A stretch of 64,000 nucleotides of DNA, taken from assembly GCA_036155675.1 (NCBI GenBank), contig JAYZVL010000015.1, positions 1 through 64,000 of the forward strand. The letters run 5' to 3'. Source of the stretch: GCA-2729495 sp036155675 (GTDB lineage: Bacteria; Pseudomonadota; Gammaproteobacteria; Steroidobacterales; GCA-2729495). Of the stretch, positions 8,707 through 17,807 are shown in pieces (the first letter of the stretch is position 1; each line of letters begins with the position of its first letter). The position numbers and the translations under genes are program-made. The notes beneath the pieces were generated by a model. The model ran no database searches. It was not told where the DNA came from and saw only the letters and a program-made list of their open reading frames with translations.

Positions 8707-10413
8707 GTGAAAAATTCACCCATAGTACAAAATATTTTTTTTACTCTAATAACTCTAGTTTTAAGTCTTTTTGCCATAATCAATATGGGACTAAAGTTAA
8801 TCGGTGTAGACGATGCAAATATTCTATTTGTATACAGTAAACATTTAGCGGCCGGAGAAGGACTGGTATACAACATAGGAGAAGAGCATGTAGAGGGGTT
8901 TTCATCAGTCTCTTGGATGTTATTAACAACACTCGGCTATCTAATAAGCAATAATCCTAAAATTATTTTCTTTGCGATCAATATTTTTCTAGTTGGTTTA
9001 GCATTGGCTTATGGTTGGAAAACCATTCAATCCATCTCAGAAAATTCTTCGACTTTTAATACTAGCCTTCTTAATCTTCCTGGTTTCATTTGGATAATTT
9101 GGATAATTACCAATCCGAGCTACTTCATTTGGACTACAACATCATTAATGGAAACAGGCTTGTGGTCTAGTCTTTTACTTAGCGCTACTTTTCTGCTCTT
9201 AAATTTTATTAATGAGCATCATGTAAATCGTCGCCAATTAAAGATTTTCAATTTGATTATCTTAATTTTGCTATTGACTCGACCTGAAGGAATGGCATGG
9301 TCTCTTTATTTTTTAACTGCTCTTTTAATCATTCTGCGTCAAAAAGATATCGGGCTATTGGATATCGGCCGTTACTGGATTCCGGTTGCAGCTTCTTCAC
9401 TTATTTGCGTTGCATCGTTGATTATATTTCGATTGAACTACTTTGGTTTTCCTCTACCAAATACCTATTACGCAAAAATGACTTCGGATCCTATATTTGA
9501 AATACAATGGGGATTAATTTATTTACAAAATTTTCTTATCCATAATAAAATTGCAGGGATTCTTATTTTCTTTGCACTAATTATATTTTTACGTTATGTA
9601 ATTAGTGTTTTAAAATTAATAACTTCTGGAAAAAAAACACTAACACCAATTCAATTCTCTCGTTTTTTTCTCAGCTCTACAATACTGGTTGGAATGCTGC
9701 TTCCTGTTTTAATGGGAGGTGATATTTTCGGTGGTTTCAGATTTTTCCAGCCAATTTGGCCATTGATCATTTTACCTCTCCTATTTTGGCCAGCACCTAA
9801 AATGTTAATTGAAAGTAAATCAAAAGTTTTCATTATATGTATCGTTACTCTTTTCGCCTTCACATTCGCGCAAACGATTCGATGGCCTAGTTTGTCTCTT
9901 GATAGGGGCCGTATAGCTCATCTCTATGAACTTACGCATAGAGGAATTCTTACAGGCCAATATATCCAAGAAATATTCAATGATTCTCAAAATATTCAAT
10001 TACCTACAATTGGTGTAAGCGCTGCAGGCGGATATAAGATGGGTTATCCCGGGTTGGTAATTGACACAATGGGTTTGAATTTCACACCAATGGCTCATCA
10101 CAAAGGTAATAAACGTGGCACTCGAGGACATGCCTCTTTTAATAAAGAAATTTTTTGGCAAAATGCAACGGATTTAGTTGAACCGACCTTATGTCCTCCA
10201 AAAGGGCCGCCGGTGAATCGCCACGATGACCCTGAAAATTGGCTTTTTCAGATTTACCAAAATCTCTTTGTAGAAGAAATTTTTAAGCAAAGCTATCAAT
10301 TTATAGCTATTCAATCTCCTGATTCAGGAGGCTGGCTCTGCACATATATTAAAAAAGATTTATTACAGTCTTTAGAATCTAATGGGGCTTATGAGATTGT
10401 ATACGTCGATTAG
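8707..10413 (+). CDS. Polytopic GT-C-type glycosyltransferase (ArnT/AftB-like)
   Basis: A 568-residue membrane protein starting at GTG (no strong Shine-Dalgarno). After the first helix it has VDDANILFVYSKHLAAGEG and a V-x-G-F-S-S-V-S-W segment. The acidic pair in the first periplasmic loop followed by GxG-L-V-Y-N is characteristic of GT-C lipid-linked sugar transferases related to GT39/GT89-type proteins. About ten more spans follow, then a soluble C-terminal part with four cysteines. It is divergent from the polysaccharide export operon and 7 bp from the convergent membrane gene at 10421. Probably it adds a sugar from a polyprenyl-phosphate donor in the periplasm. The specific role is unknown. 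Confidence 0.6.
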   Translation: MKNSPIVQNIFFTLITLVLSLFAIINMGLKLIGVDDANILFVYSKHLAAGEGLVYNIGEEHVEGFSSVSWMLLTTLGYLISNNPKIIFFAINIFLVGLALAYGWKTIQSISENSSTFNTSLLNLPGFIWIIWIITNPSYFIWTTTSLMETGLWSSLLLSATFLLLNFINEHHVNRRQLKIFNLIILILLLTRPEGMAWSLYFLTALLIILRQKDIGLLDIGRYWIPVAASSLICVASLIIFRLNYFGFPLPNTYYAKMTSDPIFEIQWGLIYLQNFLIHNKIAGILIFFALIIFLRYVISVLKLITSGKKTLTPIQFSRFFLSSTILVGMLLPVLMGGDIFGGFRFFQPIWPLIILPLLFWPAPKMLIESKSKVFIICIVTLFAFTFAQTIRWPSLSLDRGRIAHLYELTHRGILTGQYIQEIFNDSQNIQLPTIGVSAAGGYKMGYPGLVIDTMGLNFTPMAHHKGNKRGTRGHASFNKEIFWQNATDLVEPTLCPPKGPPVNRHDDPENWLFQIYQNLFVEEIFKQSYQFIAIQSPDSGGWLCTYIKKDLLQSLESNGAYEIVYVD

Positions 10414-10420
10414 AACTAAA

Positions 10421-12073
10421 TTATTCTACTGCAAAAGAGTACATCTCATAACGATCAATGGCAGCAACCTTTTTTGCATTATTCTTCAGCCATTCAATCA
10501 ATTCAGGAGCTGAGTTGTTTTTGTTGATGAAGGCATGACTAACATTGTACTGAAGAATAATGCTTTCGCGGTCAGAGCTATTGGTCAAAGGATCAAGAAA
10601 TGTCATCTCAGCTTTAATTCGATCTTTTTCATCTGGAACAAGTGAGTTTTCATGATTTTCTGGAAGAGAAACAACTTTTCCCTTAAATGTAGGCAAGATC
10701 CAAGTCAATTTAGAATTTCCAATAACAATTGAAGATTCAGAGAGAGTTGTAGACAGTTCAGTATAAACATCAACAACTGTGGCATCAGGGGGTAAGAATT
10801 GCCTCTTATCTACCCACACTAAATTTTGATTTAGATGCTGTCCTTTAAAATCATATAAAAGCAATGAAACCGTAGTTGAAAAAGAAACAATTAAGAAACA
10901 TAGTGCAACTAAACAACCTAAAAAATCTGTTGAAAGAAAATTTCTCTTGAGGCGTAATTCAAACCAAATATTTTTTTGCTGGAGAATAGCCCAAACGATA
11001 GATAAATGCAGAAAAAACACGGCATACAAAAGAAAACGATGGGCAAGAGCAATCTGATAAAAAATATTAATAAAATAAGGCAGTATCATAAAAATTGCGC
11101 CTAAAATTATAAAACTCTCTTTCCTTTTTATTAGTAACCATAGGCAAATAGGCAAACCAAAAAGAGCTGGGCCTAAAGCAACAACAAGCTGTTGAGGGTC
11201 ATAAAATACATGCCACCAATCTCCGGATTGAGCGCGTTCTATCATTGCGCTAAACCCTTGAAACGATTGCCAGGTTCGATCATCAGCAATATCTGATGTA
11301 GCAAGGACAACGTCCCAAACAGAAAAATAGGGCCAGTAACTAGCTAAAAAAAGCCCAATCAATAAAAAAATTATTACTTGTAAACGCAATATTGGTGAGG
11401 CATCACGCTCAATTAAAGCAAGAAGGCAGCAACCAGCTATTCCAAAAACTGCAGTCAACGGATGTGAAATAAACATAAGTGCCGATAAAAAAGATATTGC
11501 AAGAAAGCCTTTTATTTTTCTTGTCTGAAGACGAAGAAACCTCAAGCTAATCCAGAATGAAATTAGCGATAAACCAAAAACAAAGGTTGAGGGATAAGAA
11601 GAAACCATAAAGAAACTTCGTAACTGGTAAAGATTCGACCAAATCCAAGGTACACCCCAAACGAAAAAGAGAACTAAAAAGGTTATAAATGGTGCCCATG
11701 GATCTTGAAAATAAGCTTTACTGAAAAGATATATACCAGCCACGAGAAGAAAATAGTTAATAATAGAACTCAAAGAAAGAAGCTCTATCGCAGACCAACC
11801 AAATAAATTACCCAGTGCAGCAAGCACTAAAAAATTTGGAATATATCGAGCGCTCGAATCTTCCCCAGATAAATGAGGGTTTCCCGGATTGAGGATATCT
11901 CGCATCCATTCTGTCAAAGCTGCACTATGCTCCCAATAATCAGCCCAAAGAGAATAGGTAACAAGAGGATGTGTAAATGCATCCCATATAAGCCATGCAC
12001 CAATTATTGAGGCAATTAAAAAAAATGCGGGCAATGCGTGCTTACTCGATTGATTATTCATAATTATTGGCAT
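10421..12073 (-). CDS. Polytopic membrane protein, possible GT-C glycosyltransferase
   Basis: A 550-residue protein with about eleven hydrophobic segments and a soluble C-terminal domain (from about residue 430). The first loop after helix 1 has LWADYWEHSAALTEWMRD, an acidic first periplasmic loop like GT-C folds, but no family motif is decisive. A second ATG at 12061 is possible; neither start has a good ribosome binding site. It follows the 2OG-oxygenase gene by 12 bp on the same strand, so the two are probably co-transcribed and may act on the same glycan. Function is inferred from fold-like features and context only. Confidence 0.5.
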   Translation of the reverse strand: MPIIMNNQSSKHALPAFFLIASIIGAWLIWDAFTHPLVTYSLWADYWEHSAALTEWMRDILNPGNPHLSGEDSSARYIPNFLVLAALGNLFGWSAIELLSLSSIINYFLLVAGIYLFSKAYFQDPWAPFITFLVLFFVWGVPWIWSNLYQLRSFFMVSSYPSTFVFGLSLISFWISLRFLRLQTRKIKGFLAISFLSALMFISHPLTAVFGIAGCCLLALIERDASPILRLQVIIFLLIGLFLASYWPYFSVWDVVLATSDIADDRTWQSFQGFSAMIERAQSGDWWHVFYDPQQLVVALGPALFGLPICLWLLIKRKESFIILGAIFMILPYFINIFYQIALAHRFLLYAVFFLHLSIVWAILQQKNIWFELRLKRNFLSTDFLGCLVALCFLIVSFSTTVSLLLYDFKGQHLNQNLVWVDKRQFLPPDATVVDVYTELSTTLSESSIVIGNSKLTWILPTFKGKVVSLPENHENSLVPDEKDRIKAEMTFLDPLTNSSDRESIILQYNVSHAFINKNNSAPELIEWLKNNAKKVAAIDRYEMYSFAVE

Positions 12074-12085
12074 TACAAAGAGAGA

Positions 12086-12784
12086 TTATAAGGGTTTAAA
12101 AATGCGTCTATGCCTTCTCCAAACCCCTAATTTTGTAGAAAACCACATATTAAGCACATAACGCTTTCCTTGAATAAGTTTCGTTACAGCGTGAGCATTA
12201 CCTGCAACCTTAAACGCAATCAAACGGCCTGTAATAGGCTCAATTTTTCTAAACGGACCAAATGATTGCTCTTTAAACTGAGTAAATCCACCTTCAAAGT
12301 TATCATTCAAATAAAGTATTGCGGTGTGAGTACGGTGTTTTATATGGTCAGCTTGATCATCATAATGCCATGGGTGGCTGAGAGCTTCTGAATCAATCTT
12401 TTTTGTACTTTCTAGAGGGTCCCGCATAACTAGATGTGCAAAATCAAGCCATAAAAAAGGGAGTCGAAAGTGCTTCATCACTGACTTTCTTGCTCGTTGC
12501 ATAACTTTTAATGCAAGCAGGTGATCATTAGTTAATTTTACTTTAGGTTGGGCAGTAAAAGTATACCCGTAAAATGATTCTGTCTCGCTGTGAGGATTCG
12601 CATGGCCATCATATCCATCCCCTAAAACAAGCTCCTTATCGGCAAAATTGATTAACCTGGTGCATTCTTCAGGAGAGACAAAATGATTAGAAATATATCG
12701 GTATCGACTTTCTTCTGAAGTCAAAGGAATTTCTTCTGCATCAGCCTGAATATCAACAACTGGATTATTGTTTGGTTTTTGCAT
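12086..12784 (-). CDS. Prolyl 4-hydroxylase-like Fe(II)/2-oxoglutarate oxygenase
   Basis: A 232-residue protein. The HxD metal pair is in SHPWHYDDQADH (about residues 137-148), followed by HTAILYLNDNFEGGFTQFK, the conserved double-stranded beta-helix strand with GG. The distal His and 2OG-binding basic residue are in GNAHAVTKLIQGKRYVLNMWF near the C-terminus. This matches the P4Hc family. No signal peptide is seen, so it is cytoplasmic. The substrate could be a protein proline or a sugar nucleotide/lipid-linked glycan; its pairing with the membrane protein at 10421 in a polysaccharide region favours the latter only weakly. Confidence 0.75.
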   Translation of the reverse strand: MQKPNNNPVVDIQADAEEIPLTSEESRYRYISNHFVSPEECTRLINFADKELVLGDGYDGHANPHSETESFYGYTFTAQPKVKLTNDHLLALKVMQRARKSVMKHFRLPFLWLDFAHLVMRDPLESTKKIDSEALSHPWHYDDQADHIKHRTHTAILYLNDNFEGGFTQFKEQSFGPFRKIEPITGRLIAFKVAGNAHAVTKLIQGKRYVLNMWFSTKLGVWRRHRRIFKPL

Positions 12785-12877
12785 AAAAATTTTAACAGCT
12801 ATTACTTAGCAAAAGATTTAAATAAAATGACAAAATAAAGAACATAGCTCTGCTATATTCTATTTTAGAGTAAAAAT

Positions 12878-13765
12878 TTAACTATCTCGTTCCGCATTTA
12901 TTTTTTCGATGTAATCATTATTAATCTCAGTAATGCCTTCTGCCTTAGCCTGCTTAACAATGCCTTTCAAAACCGTTTTAATGAATGGCTTAGGGACACC
13001 CGTTAATTTTTTAGCAGCTTCTCGAGTGAACTGAATTTCTGGGTCCAATCTATTGCCTTCATAGAGCACGGATTCTTCCTTAGGCCCTTTATCAGTTGGG
13101 GTTGGGAACCAAAAAGGGCGTTTGATTTCAGTAAACCAAAATTTCTCGCCATCACGAAAGCCAAAAGTAATTGGCATATTAGGCATACGTTTAGTGCCTT
13201 GCTCAAGGTTTTTAGCCCACGTTTCCTTTAGTAAGATATTTTCTATCCTGAGAACAAAATATTCAGGTGTCTTTCCATCATTCCTAATCGGTTGCTCGCT
13301 ATCCCAACTGCATTCATAAACCTGGAATGCTTCTTTAATTATATGCGGATACCTTTTACCATCCACCTCCCTTCCAGCAGTAGGACTGTCTATCAAAGTA
13401 AATGGACTATCACTCATTTTTTCCTCGGTAGTCTGGCCGGGATAACCCAAATCAACAACCTTCTCAAGCTTTTTTCGATCAAACTCGATGAAATTCATTG
13501 CACACTTCCCTGTCGATTTGATGTATCTATCCGTATTGGAGTCTTGGCGACTACATACAAGAAAAGATCGGCCCCCAATAACCTCGAATGGGAAACTTAG
13601 TTGATAAGGTCCAATATTGGTTTCGCCATTTTCATTAACGGTTGTAATTAGTGCAAATGAAGAAGGCCAATAAGAACTGGCTTGATACCAATTATCACGA
13701 AGAGGGCTCACTACAAAATCTTCATTTTCTGTTTTTGGATGAAAAAAACGATCAAAAATACCCAT
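12878..13765 (-). CDS. Flavin reductase-like FMN-binding family protein
   Basis: A 295-residue protein. Residues about 24-110 (DNWYQASSYWPSSFALITTVNENGETNIGPYQLS ... CAMNF) match the FMN-binding split-barrel of the flavin reductase-like family: the W-P-x-x-x-A-L-I-T-T strand and the N-x-x-P-x-S-F region. The C-terminal part ends with a helical extension (ITEINNDYIEKIN) not needed for the barrel. A GGCGGAAA ribosome site lies about 5 bases before the ATG at 13765. Members reduce or bind flavin for a partner oxygenase. No obvious partner is adjacent; the luciferase-like monooxygenase at 34917 is distant. Confidence 0.7.
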   Translation of the reverse strand: MGIFDRFFHPKTENEDFVVSPLRDNWYQASSYWPSSFALITTVNENGETNIGPYQLSFPFEVIGGRSFLVCSRQDSNTDRYIKSTGKCAMNFIEFDRKKLEKVVDLGYPGQTTEEKMSDSPFTLIDSPTAGREVDGKRYPHIIKEAFQVYECSWDSEQPIRNDGKTPEYFVLRIENILLKETWAKNLEQGTKRMPNMPITFGFRDGEKFWFTEIKRPFWFPTPTDKGPKEESVLYEGNRLDPEIQFTREAAKKLTGVPKPFIKTVLKGIVKQAKAEGITEINNDYIEKINAERDS

Positions 13766-14005
13766 ATAATTTCCGCCTAGTTTTTTTAATGGCGATGATT
13801 TTACAGTTGATTATAAATTTAGTGAAATAAATTTTGCTGATAAACAATGCGGGAATAAGAATCCTAGCGTTCATAAATAAAGACTTTATAGTCAAGAATC
13901 GTGCGGCATGCGGACAATACAAATAAATAAAAACAGGATTGTTTGACCTAAGAGCTAAGGTAGCTGCAAACTGTCGATATATTCGAATCAATAGGTGTAA
14001 TAATC

Positions 14006-14740
14006 ATGAGTACCGCAGCCAAAGAAATTCAAAACACAATGACCGAGCAGATGTCAGCTGCCGAAAAGGAACGTGCCGATGCAATTATGCATGGATGGTT
14101 CGCATTCAACGACAATGCTAAAGCAATCGAAGATAAATTCTCAGCTAACCTTGAAGAAGTTGGTAAAGAGGTTGGTGAACTTATATGTAAAAAACTGGGT
14201 ATTGAAAATAATCCTGTTGAAGATCGAAGCCTTGAGCTTGGTCGACTTATGTCTGATATTTTCCGCACATATCAGATGCGCCTACCTTATACCCATCAAT
14301 TAAATGATGCACTTATTAAAGAGCACCTTAAAACTTTTAGCTACGCTTTAAAAAATAATATCCTGCCCGATTTGATTCAGCATGATCTTGACTCCATGTA
14401 TGAAATTTTAAGTGAAAGGGTTTATTGGGTTGAGCAAACTGGTGATATAAGCTTAGCTTTAGATGCTGTTACAACACCAACCTGTTTCCGAAGTTTAACT
14501 ATAGGTGAAGGATTTGAGTGGCACGGCAATACTAAAGTGAGTTGGATTTCACCCTATAAACGCGTGCTGGAAAAAGGCTGGAAAAGAAATATATGGCTTG
14601 ATGTTACTGAAGAAAAAATACATTCATTATGGACCAAGCCAAGATTCCTAGGTTATGCCCAACATCTCCAGTGTAATTTCGATATTTCTGACTGGGACGA
14701 AGAGACCAGAATGATTACTATAGAAGTTTCACCGCTCTAA
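14006..14740 (+). CDS. Uncharacterised soluble protein upstream of MFS transporter
   Basis: A 244-residue protein that I do not recognise. It is soluble with no signal peptide. The N-terminal 150 residues look largely helical; the C-terminal part (from about 170: CFRSLTIGEGFEWHGNTKVSWISPYKR) looks beta-rich with several Trp. AGGTG lies about 9 bases before the ATG, supporting the start. It is followed 16 bp later by the MFS gene at 14757, so the two probably form an operon and this protein may modify or bind the transported compound. No catalytic motif was identified. Confidence 0.6.
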   Translation: MSTAAKEIQNTMTEQMSAAEKERADAIMHGWFAFNDNAKAIEDKFSANLEEVGKEVGELICKKLGIENNPVEDRSLELGRLMSDIFRTYQMRLPYTHQLNDALIKEHLKTFSYALKNNILPDLIQHDLDSMYEILSERVYWVEQTGDISLALDAVTTPTCFRSLTIGEGFEWHGNTKVSWISPYKRVLEKGWKRNIWLDVTEEKIHSLWTKPRFLGYAQHLQCNFDISDWDEETRMITIEVSPL

Positions 14741-14756
14741 GTTAAATCTAAATATC

Positions 14757-16082
14757 ATGCAGCATAATCCAGCTGGGTTAAAATTTGGCCCTTTCTGGTT
14801 AACTCCTGGGATTAGCAAGCTCAACGCTTGCACCTCTTTCTATTTGTCTTGGATTTTTGTCACTTTAGTGACATTCTTAAATTTTCTTCAGCCCTATCTG
14901 CTGGAAGAGATCCTTCAAGTACCAAACAATATGAAAGGATCCGTTACTGGCTCATTAAACTTTCTTCACGAAGGCACAGCATTAATTGTAATGGGCATGA
15001 TCGGGGCTCTTTCTGATCGAACAGGCCGGAAAAGTTTAATAATCGTAGGATTTTTAATTTTTTCGCTGGGTTTATTTTTATTTCCAATGGCCAGCGCTCT
15101 GCCTCAACTGTTTGCATTTCGATTCGTATGTGCGGTTGGGGTGGCTGTAGCTGCAGTAAACATTATTGCGATTATGCAAGATTACCCGCAAAATCTTTCT
15201 CGGGGTAAATGGGGCGGTACCAACAGTTTCTTTACAAGTTTCGCTATCCTTGCAGTCACATTAATCCTAGCAAGATTGCCAGAAATTTTTTCGAATATGG
15301 GGTATTCGCCTGAAATAACTGGCCGTTACACTTTCTGGGTAGGCACTGGGATTGCGCTTTTTTCAATTGGAGTATTTAGCTTTGGGCTTTACGGGGGAAA
15401 AATGGCAAATGCTCCTCCAGCAAGTAAATCAGTTTTAGAAAGCTTGCAATCTTCTCTACAAGGGTTCATAGAAGGTTTTCGTGCTGCAAAAAATAATCCG
15501 CGCCTTGCAATAGCTTATGGCACTGCATATGCAGCCAGAGGTGACATGGTCGTGGTGGGTGCATTTTATTCCCTTTGGTTTCAGGTTTCTGGAGGTGAAC
15601 AAGGCATAAGCACTGTTGAAGCACTTAAACTCGCCGGTATTTCTATGTCCGCATTGCTTTTAGCAAGCGTCATATGGGCACCTATTTTTGGCATCTTAAT
15701 TGATCGGATAAATCGAATTAAAGCACTTTGCATTGCAATGACGCTTGCAACCATTGGTTACTTTGTTATTGGCCAAGTTGAAGATCCTTTCAACCGCAGC
15801 GTCATGATGACTGCGACTTTCATATTAGGAATTGGAGAAATAAGCGCGGTTGTCATCGGTGCTGTCTTATTTGGTCAAGAAGCGCCCCCAGAACAACGGG
15901 GCGCGGCAGCTGGAGTTTTTAGTATCGTTGGGACCTTAGGTATTTTAAGCGCCACAATAGTTGGTGGCTTGGTATTTGACCGCTTTGGCCCCTCGGCACC
16001 ATTCACTATGATGGCATTTGTAAATTTAATTATTGTGGTCTGGTCTCTTTGGCTGATTCTGACTGGCAAAGCTAAAATTTAG
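14757..16082 (+). CDS. Major facilitator superfamily transporter
   Basis: A 441-residue protein with twelve predicted helices. The MFS A-motif between helices 2 and 3 reads GALSDRTGRKSL. The N-terminus (LKFGPFWLTPGISKLNACT) precedes helix 1. It is clearly paralogous to the transporter at 44075-45370: both share the G-x-x-W-x-x-PG-x-S start, the LSDR-x-GRK motif and an RQ/KNPRLAxAYG loop segment. Substrate unknown. It is preceded by an unknown soluble protein and followed by a hairpin with a T tract, so the pair is likely a two-gene transcript. Confidence 0.82.
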   Translation: MQHNPAGLKFGPFWLTPGISKLNACTSFYLSWIFVTLVTFLNFLQPYLLEEILQVPNNMKGSVTGSLNFLHEGTALIVMGMIGALSDRTGRKSLIIVGFLIFSLGLFLFPMASALPQLFAFRFVCAVGVAVAAVNIIAIMQDYPQNLSRGKWGGTNSFFTSFAILAVTLILARLPEIFSNMGYSPEITGRYTFWVGTGIALFSIGVFSFGLYGGKMANAPPASKSVLESLQSSLQGFIEGFRAAKNNPRLAIAYGTAYAARGDMVVVGAFYSLWFQVSGGEQGISTVEALKLAGISMSALLLASVIWAPIFGILIDRINRIKALCIAMTLATIGYFVIGQVEDPFNRSVMMTATFILGIGEISAVVIGAVLFGQEAPPEQRGAAAGVFSIVGTLGILSATIVGGLVFDRFGPSAPFTMMAFVNLIIVVWSLWLILTGKAKI

Positions 16083-16100
16083 GTCAAATATGATTAAACT

Positions 16101-16142
16101 AAAGAAGGCTTCCTGCTCTGGGGTCTAAAACCTTCTTTTTTT
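16101..16142 (+). terminator. Rho-independent terminator after MFS gene
   Basis: AAAGAAGG at 16101-16108 pairs with CCTTCTTT at 16131-16138 across a 22-base loop, and the second arm runs into a T tract ending at 16142. It lies 18 bp past the stop of the transporter gene. The loop is longer than usual, so efficiency is uncertain. Confidence 0.6.
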
Positions 16143-16213
16143 CGTATAAAAACTTTATGAGTTAATAAATCTTTAAGCTATAAGCTAAGGAAACCCTTAA
16201 TAGTTGCCAAAAA

Positions 16214-17185
16214 ATGGTGTTGGAAACGGACTCTAAATTGAATTCACTTTATAAATCTGAAGAAGGCTTTCAAGCCATAATGGATTGGTATAAAAAGGCC
16301 TTGACCAATATTGATACGGAGTTTTCTAGCCATCATGTAGACACCCGATTTGGAAAAACTCATATTTTGGTAGCAGGGCCTGAATCAGGTGAGCCAATCA
16401 TACTAATTCCTGGGGTGGCTGGTTGTGCACCGCTCTGGCGAAGACAAATACCTGACTTTGCAAAACACTTTAGAGTTTACGCCCTCGATATTGTTGGTCA
16501 GCCTGGTAAAAGTGATCCAAATACTCCTTCGTTTTTAAATGAAGACTTCTCAGAATGGCTTATAGATGTCTTGGATAGTCTCAAACTTGAAAAGGCTCAT
16601 ATCGCAGGAACATCTGTAGGTGGCTGGATCGCCTTAAGGTTTGGTATATATGCTCCAGAAAGAGTTTTAAAAATTATAATGCTAAGCCCAACGGGTATTT
16701 CTCGAGCAAAACTTCCGCTTAAAGTCTGGGTTACCAAATATCTAAATAAATGGCAAAGTGAAGATGCCCTAGAAAATGACTTAACAGCGAAATCTGTTAC
16801 CAATAAATCACCCGGAAGATCCTTTGGCACCTTTGATCGTCAGCTTGCTAAATTGATGGCCTTGTGTACTAAACATTACAGAGTCGATCGCTCACTAGGA
16901 ATTTACAATCGAAAAACACGTAAAGTCAATTTATGGTTAGGTATAAAAGTAATTAGGAAATTCTTTTTTTCCGAGCCAAGGTCACTATTGAGTAAATTTA
17001 AAGTTCCTGGTTTGCTGGTATTTGGTGAATATGAAGTGTTATACAATCCTTGGACAATTATAAAACGCATAAAAAAAATTATTCCCAATCTAGAAACTGA
17101 AGTAATAACAGGTGCGGGTCATGCAGCTATATATGACAAGCCTGAAGAAGTTAACAATTTAATAATCAAATTCCTAAAAGATTAA
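16214..17185 (+). CDS. Alpha/beta hydrolase
   Basis: A 323-residue alpha/beta hydrolase. The oxyanion region is IILIPGVAGCAPLW, the nucleophile elbow is AGTSVGGWIAL (Ser about residue 135) and the catalytic His is in GAGHAAIYDKPEEV near the C-terminus. The acid after strand 6 appears to be in FGEYEVLYNP, where Glu sits at the position usually held by Asp. No signal peptide. It may be co-transcribed with the HupE-like gene 11 bp downstream. Esterase or related hydrolase activity is likely; substrate unknown. Confidence 0.78.
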   Translation: MVLETDSKLNSLYKSEEGFQAIMDWYKKALTNIDTEFSSHHVDTRFGKTHILVAGPESGEPIILIPGVAGCAPLWRRQIPDFAKHFRVYALDIVGQPGKSDPNTPSFLNEDFSEWLIDVLDSLKLEKAHIAGTSVGGWIALRFGIYAPERVLKIIMLSPTGISRAKLPLKVWVTKYLNKWQSEDALENDLTAKSVTNKSPGRSFGTFDRQLAKLMALCTKHYRVDRSLGIYNRKTRKVNLWLGIKVIRKFFFSEPRSLLSKFKVPGLLVFGEYEVLYNPWTIIKRIKKIIPNLETEVITGAGHAAIYDKPEEVNNLIIKFLKD

Positions 17186-17196
17186 ATAATTTAATC

Positions 17197-17790
17197 TTGA
17201 AAAATATTAAAACAATAATTTTTTCGTTGCTTCTTGCTTTAGGTAATATGTCGATTGCTTTTGCTCATGAAAGTGCAAGTCTTCCTTTTGGATCCTTTAT
17301 TTTGGGCTTTACACATCCCGTAATTGGTATAGATCATTTTCTAGCGATAGTTAGTGTGAGTTTCTTAAGTATCCAAAGTCGCTCTAGAGCAATCTGGATA
17401 TTGCCTTCAACTTTCTTGGTCTTTATGGCAGCTGGGGGCTTATTAAATCAGATCCAGATTGAGATTGAATCAATAAAAATGGGCATCGCAATATCAGTAA
17501 TTGGCCTTGGTCTACTAATTGCTTCTGATCGAAAAATACCAATGCAATTCAGTATTTTAGTAGTGGCCTTCTTTGCCTTTTTCCATGGTTCTGCATATAG
17601 CATTGAAATGCCTAGCATGGCTAATACGATGATCTATATTGCAGGCTTCTTGACTGGAACTATCGCAATATACTTACTTGGCATAATGCTCGGTGATATT
17701 GCCATAAAGTATAGTGTTGGCTATAAAATATTACGTAACTCAGGTATTTTAATTGTCTCAACTGGACTCTTTTACTTTTTCTTTCAGTAA
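17197..17790 (+). CDS. HupE/UreJ-like membrane protein
   Basis: A 197-residue protein starting at TTG. It has a signal peptide (MKNIKTIIFSLLLALGNMSIAFA) followed by HESA and FTHPVIGIDHFLAIVSV, the H-P-x-x-G-x-D-H motif of the HupE/UreJ family, then about six hydrophobic spans. Characterised HupE and UreJ proteins are nickel permeases, and the histidine motif is metal-binding. No hydrogenase or urease gene is present in this window, so a nickel role is not supported by context; many homologues are orphan proteins. It is followed 17 bp later by a DUF6512-like gene. Confidence 0.75.
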   Translation: MKNIKTIIFSLLLALGNMSIAFAHESASLPFGSFILGFTHPVIGIDHFLAIVSVSFLSIQSRSRAIWILPSTFLVFMAAGGLLNQIQIEIESIKMGIAISVIGLGLLIASDRKIPMQFSILVVAFFAFFHGSAYSIEMPSMANTMIYIAGFLTGTIAIYLLGIMLGDIAIKYSVGYKILRNSGILIVSTGLFYFFFQ

Positions 17791-17807
17791 GATAAATAAT
17801 TCTTAGA

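Noticed and set aside
8664..8876. 70-residue minus-strand frame in the divergent gap
   Set aside because: Mostly antisense to the GT-C gene, no ribosome site or motif.
13292..13600. 102-residue plus-strand frame
   Set aside because: Shadow of the flavin reductase-like gene on the opposite strand; composition looks random.
13766..14005. Sigma-70 promoter upstream of 14006
   Set aside because: TTGACC at 13943 and TATATT at 13978 occur, but their spacing is about 29 bases, too long for a normal promoter.
17197..17790. Hydrogenase or urease nickel accessory function
   Set aside because: The HupE/UreJ motif is present, but there are no hydrogenase or urease genes in the window.
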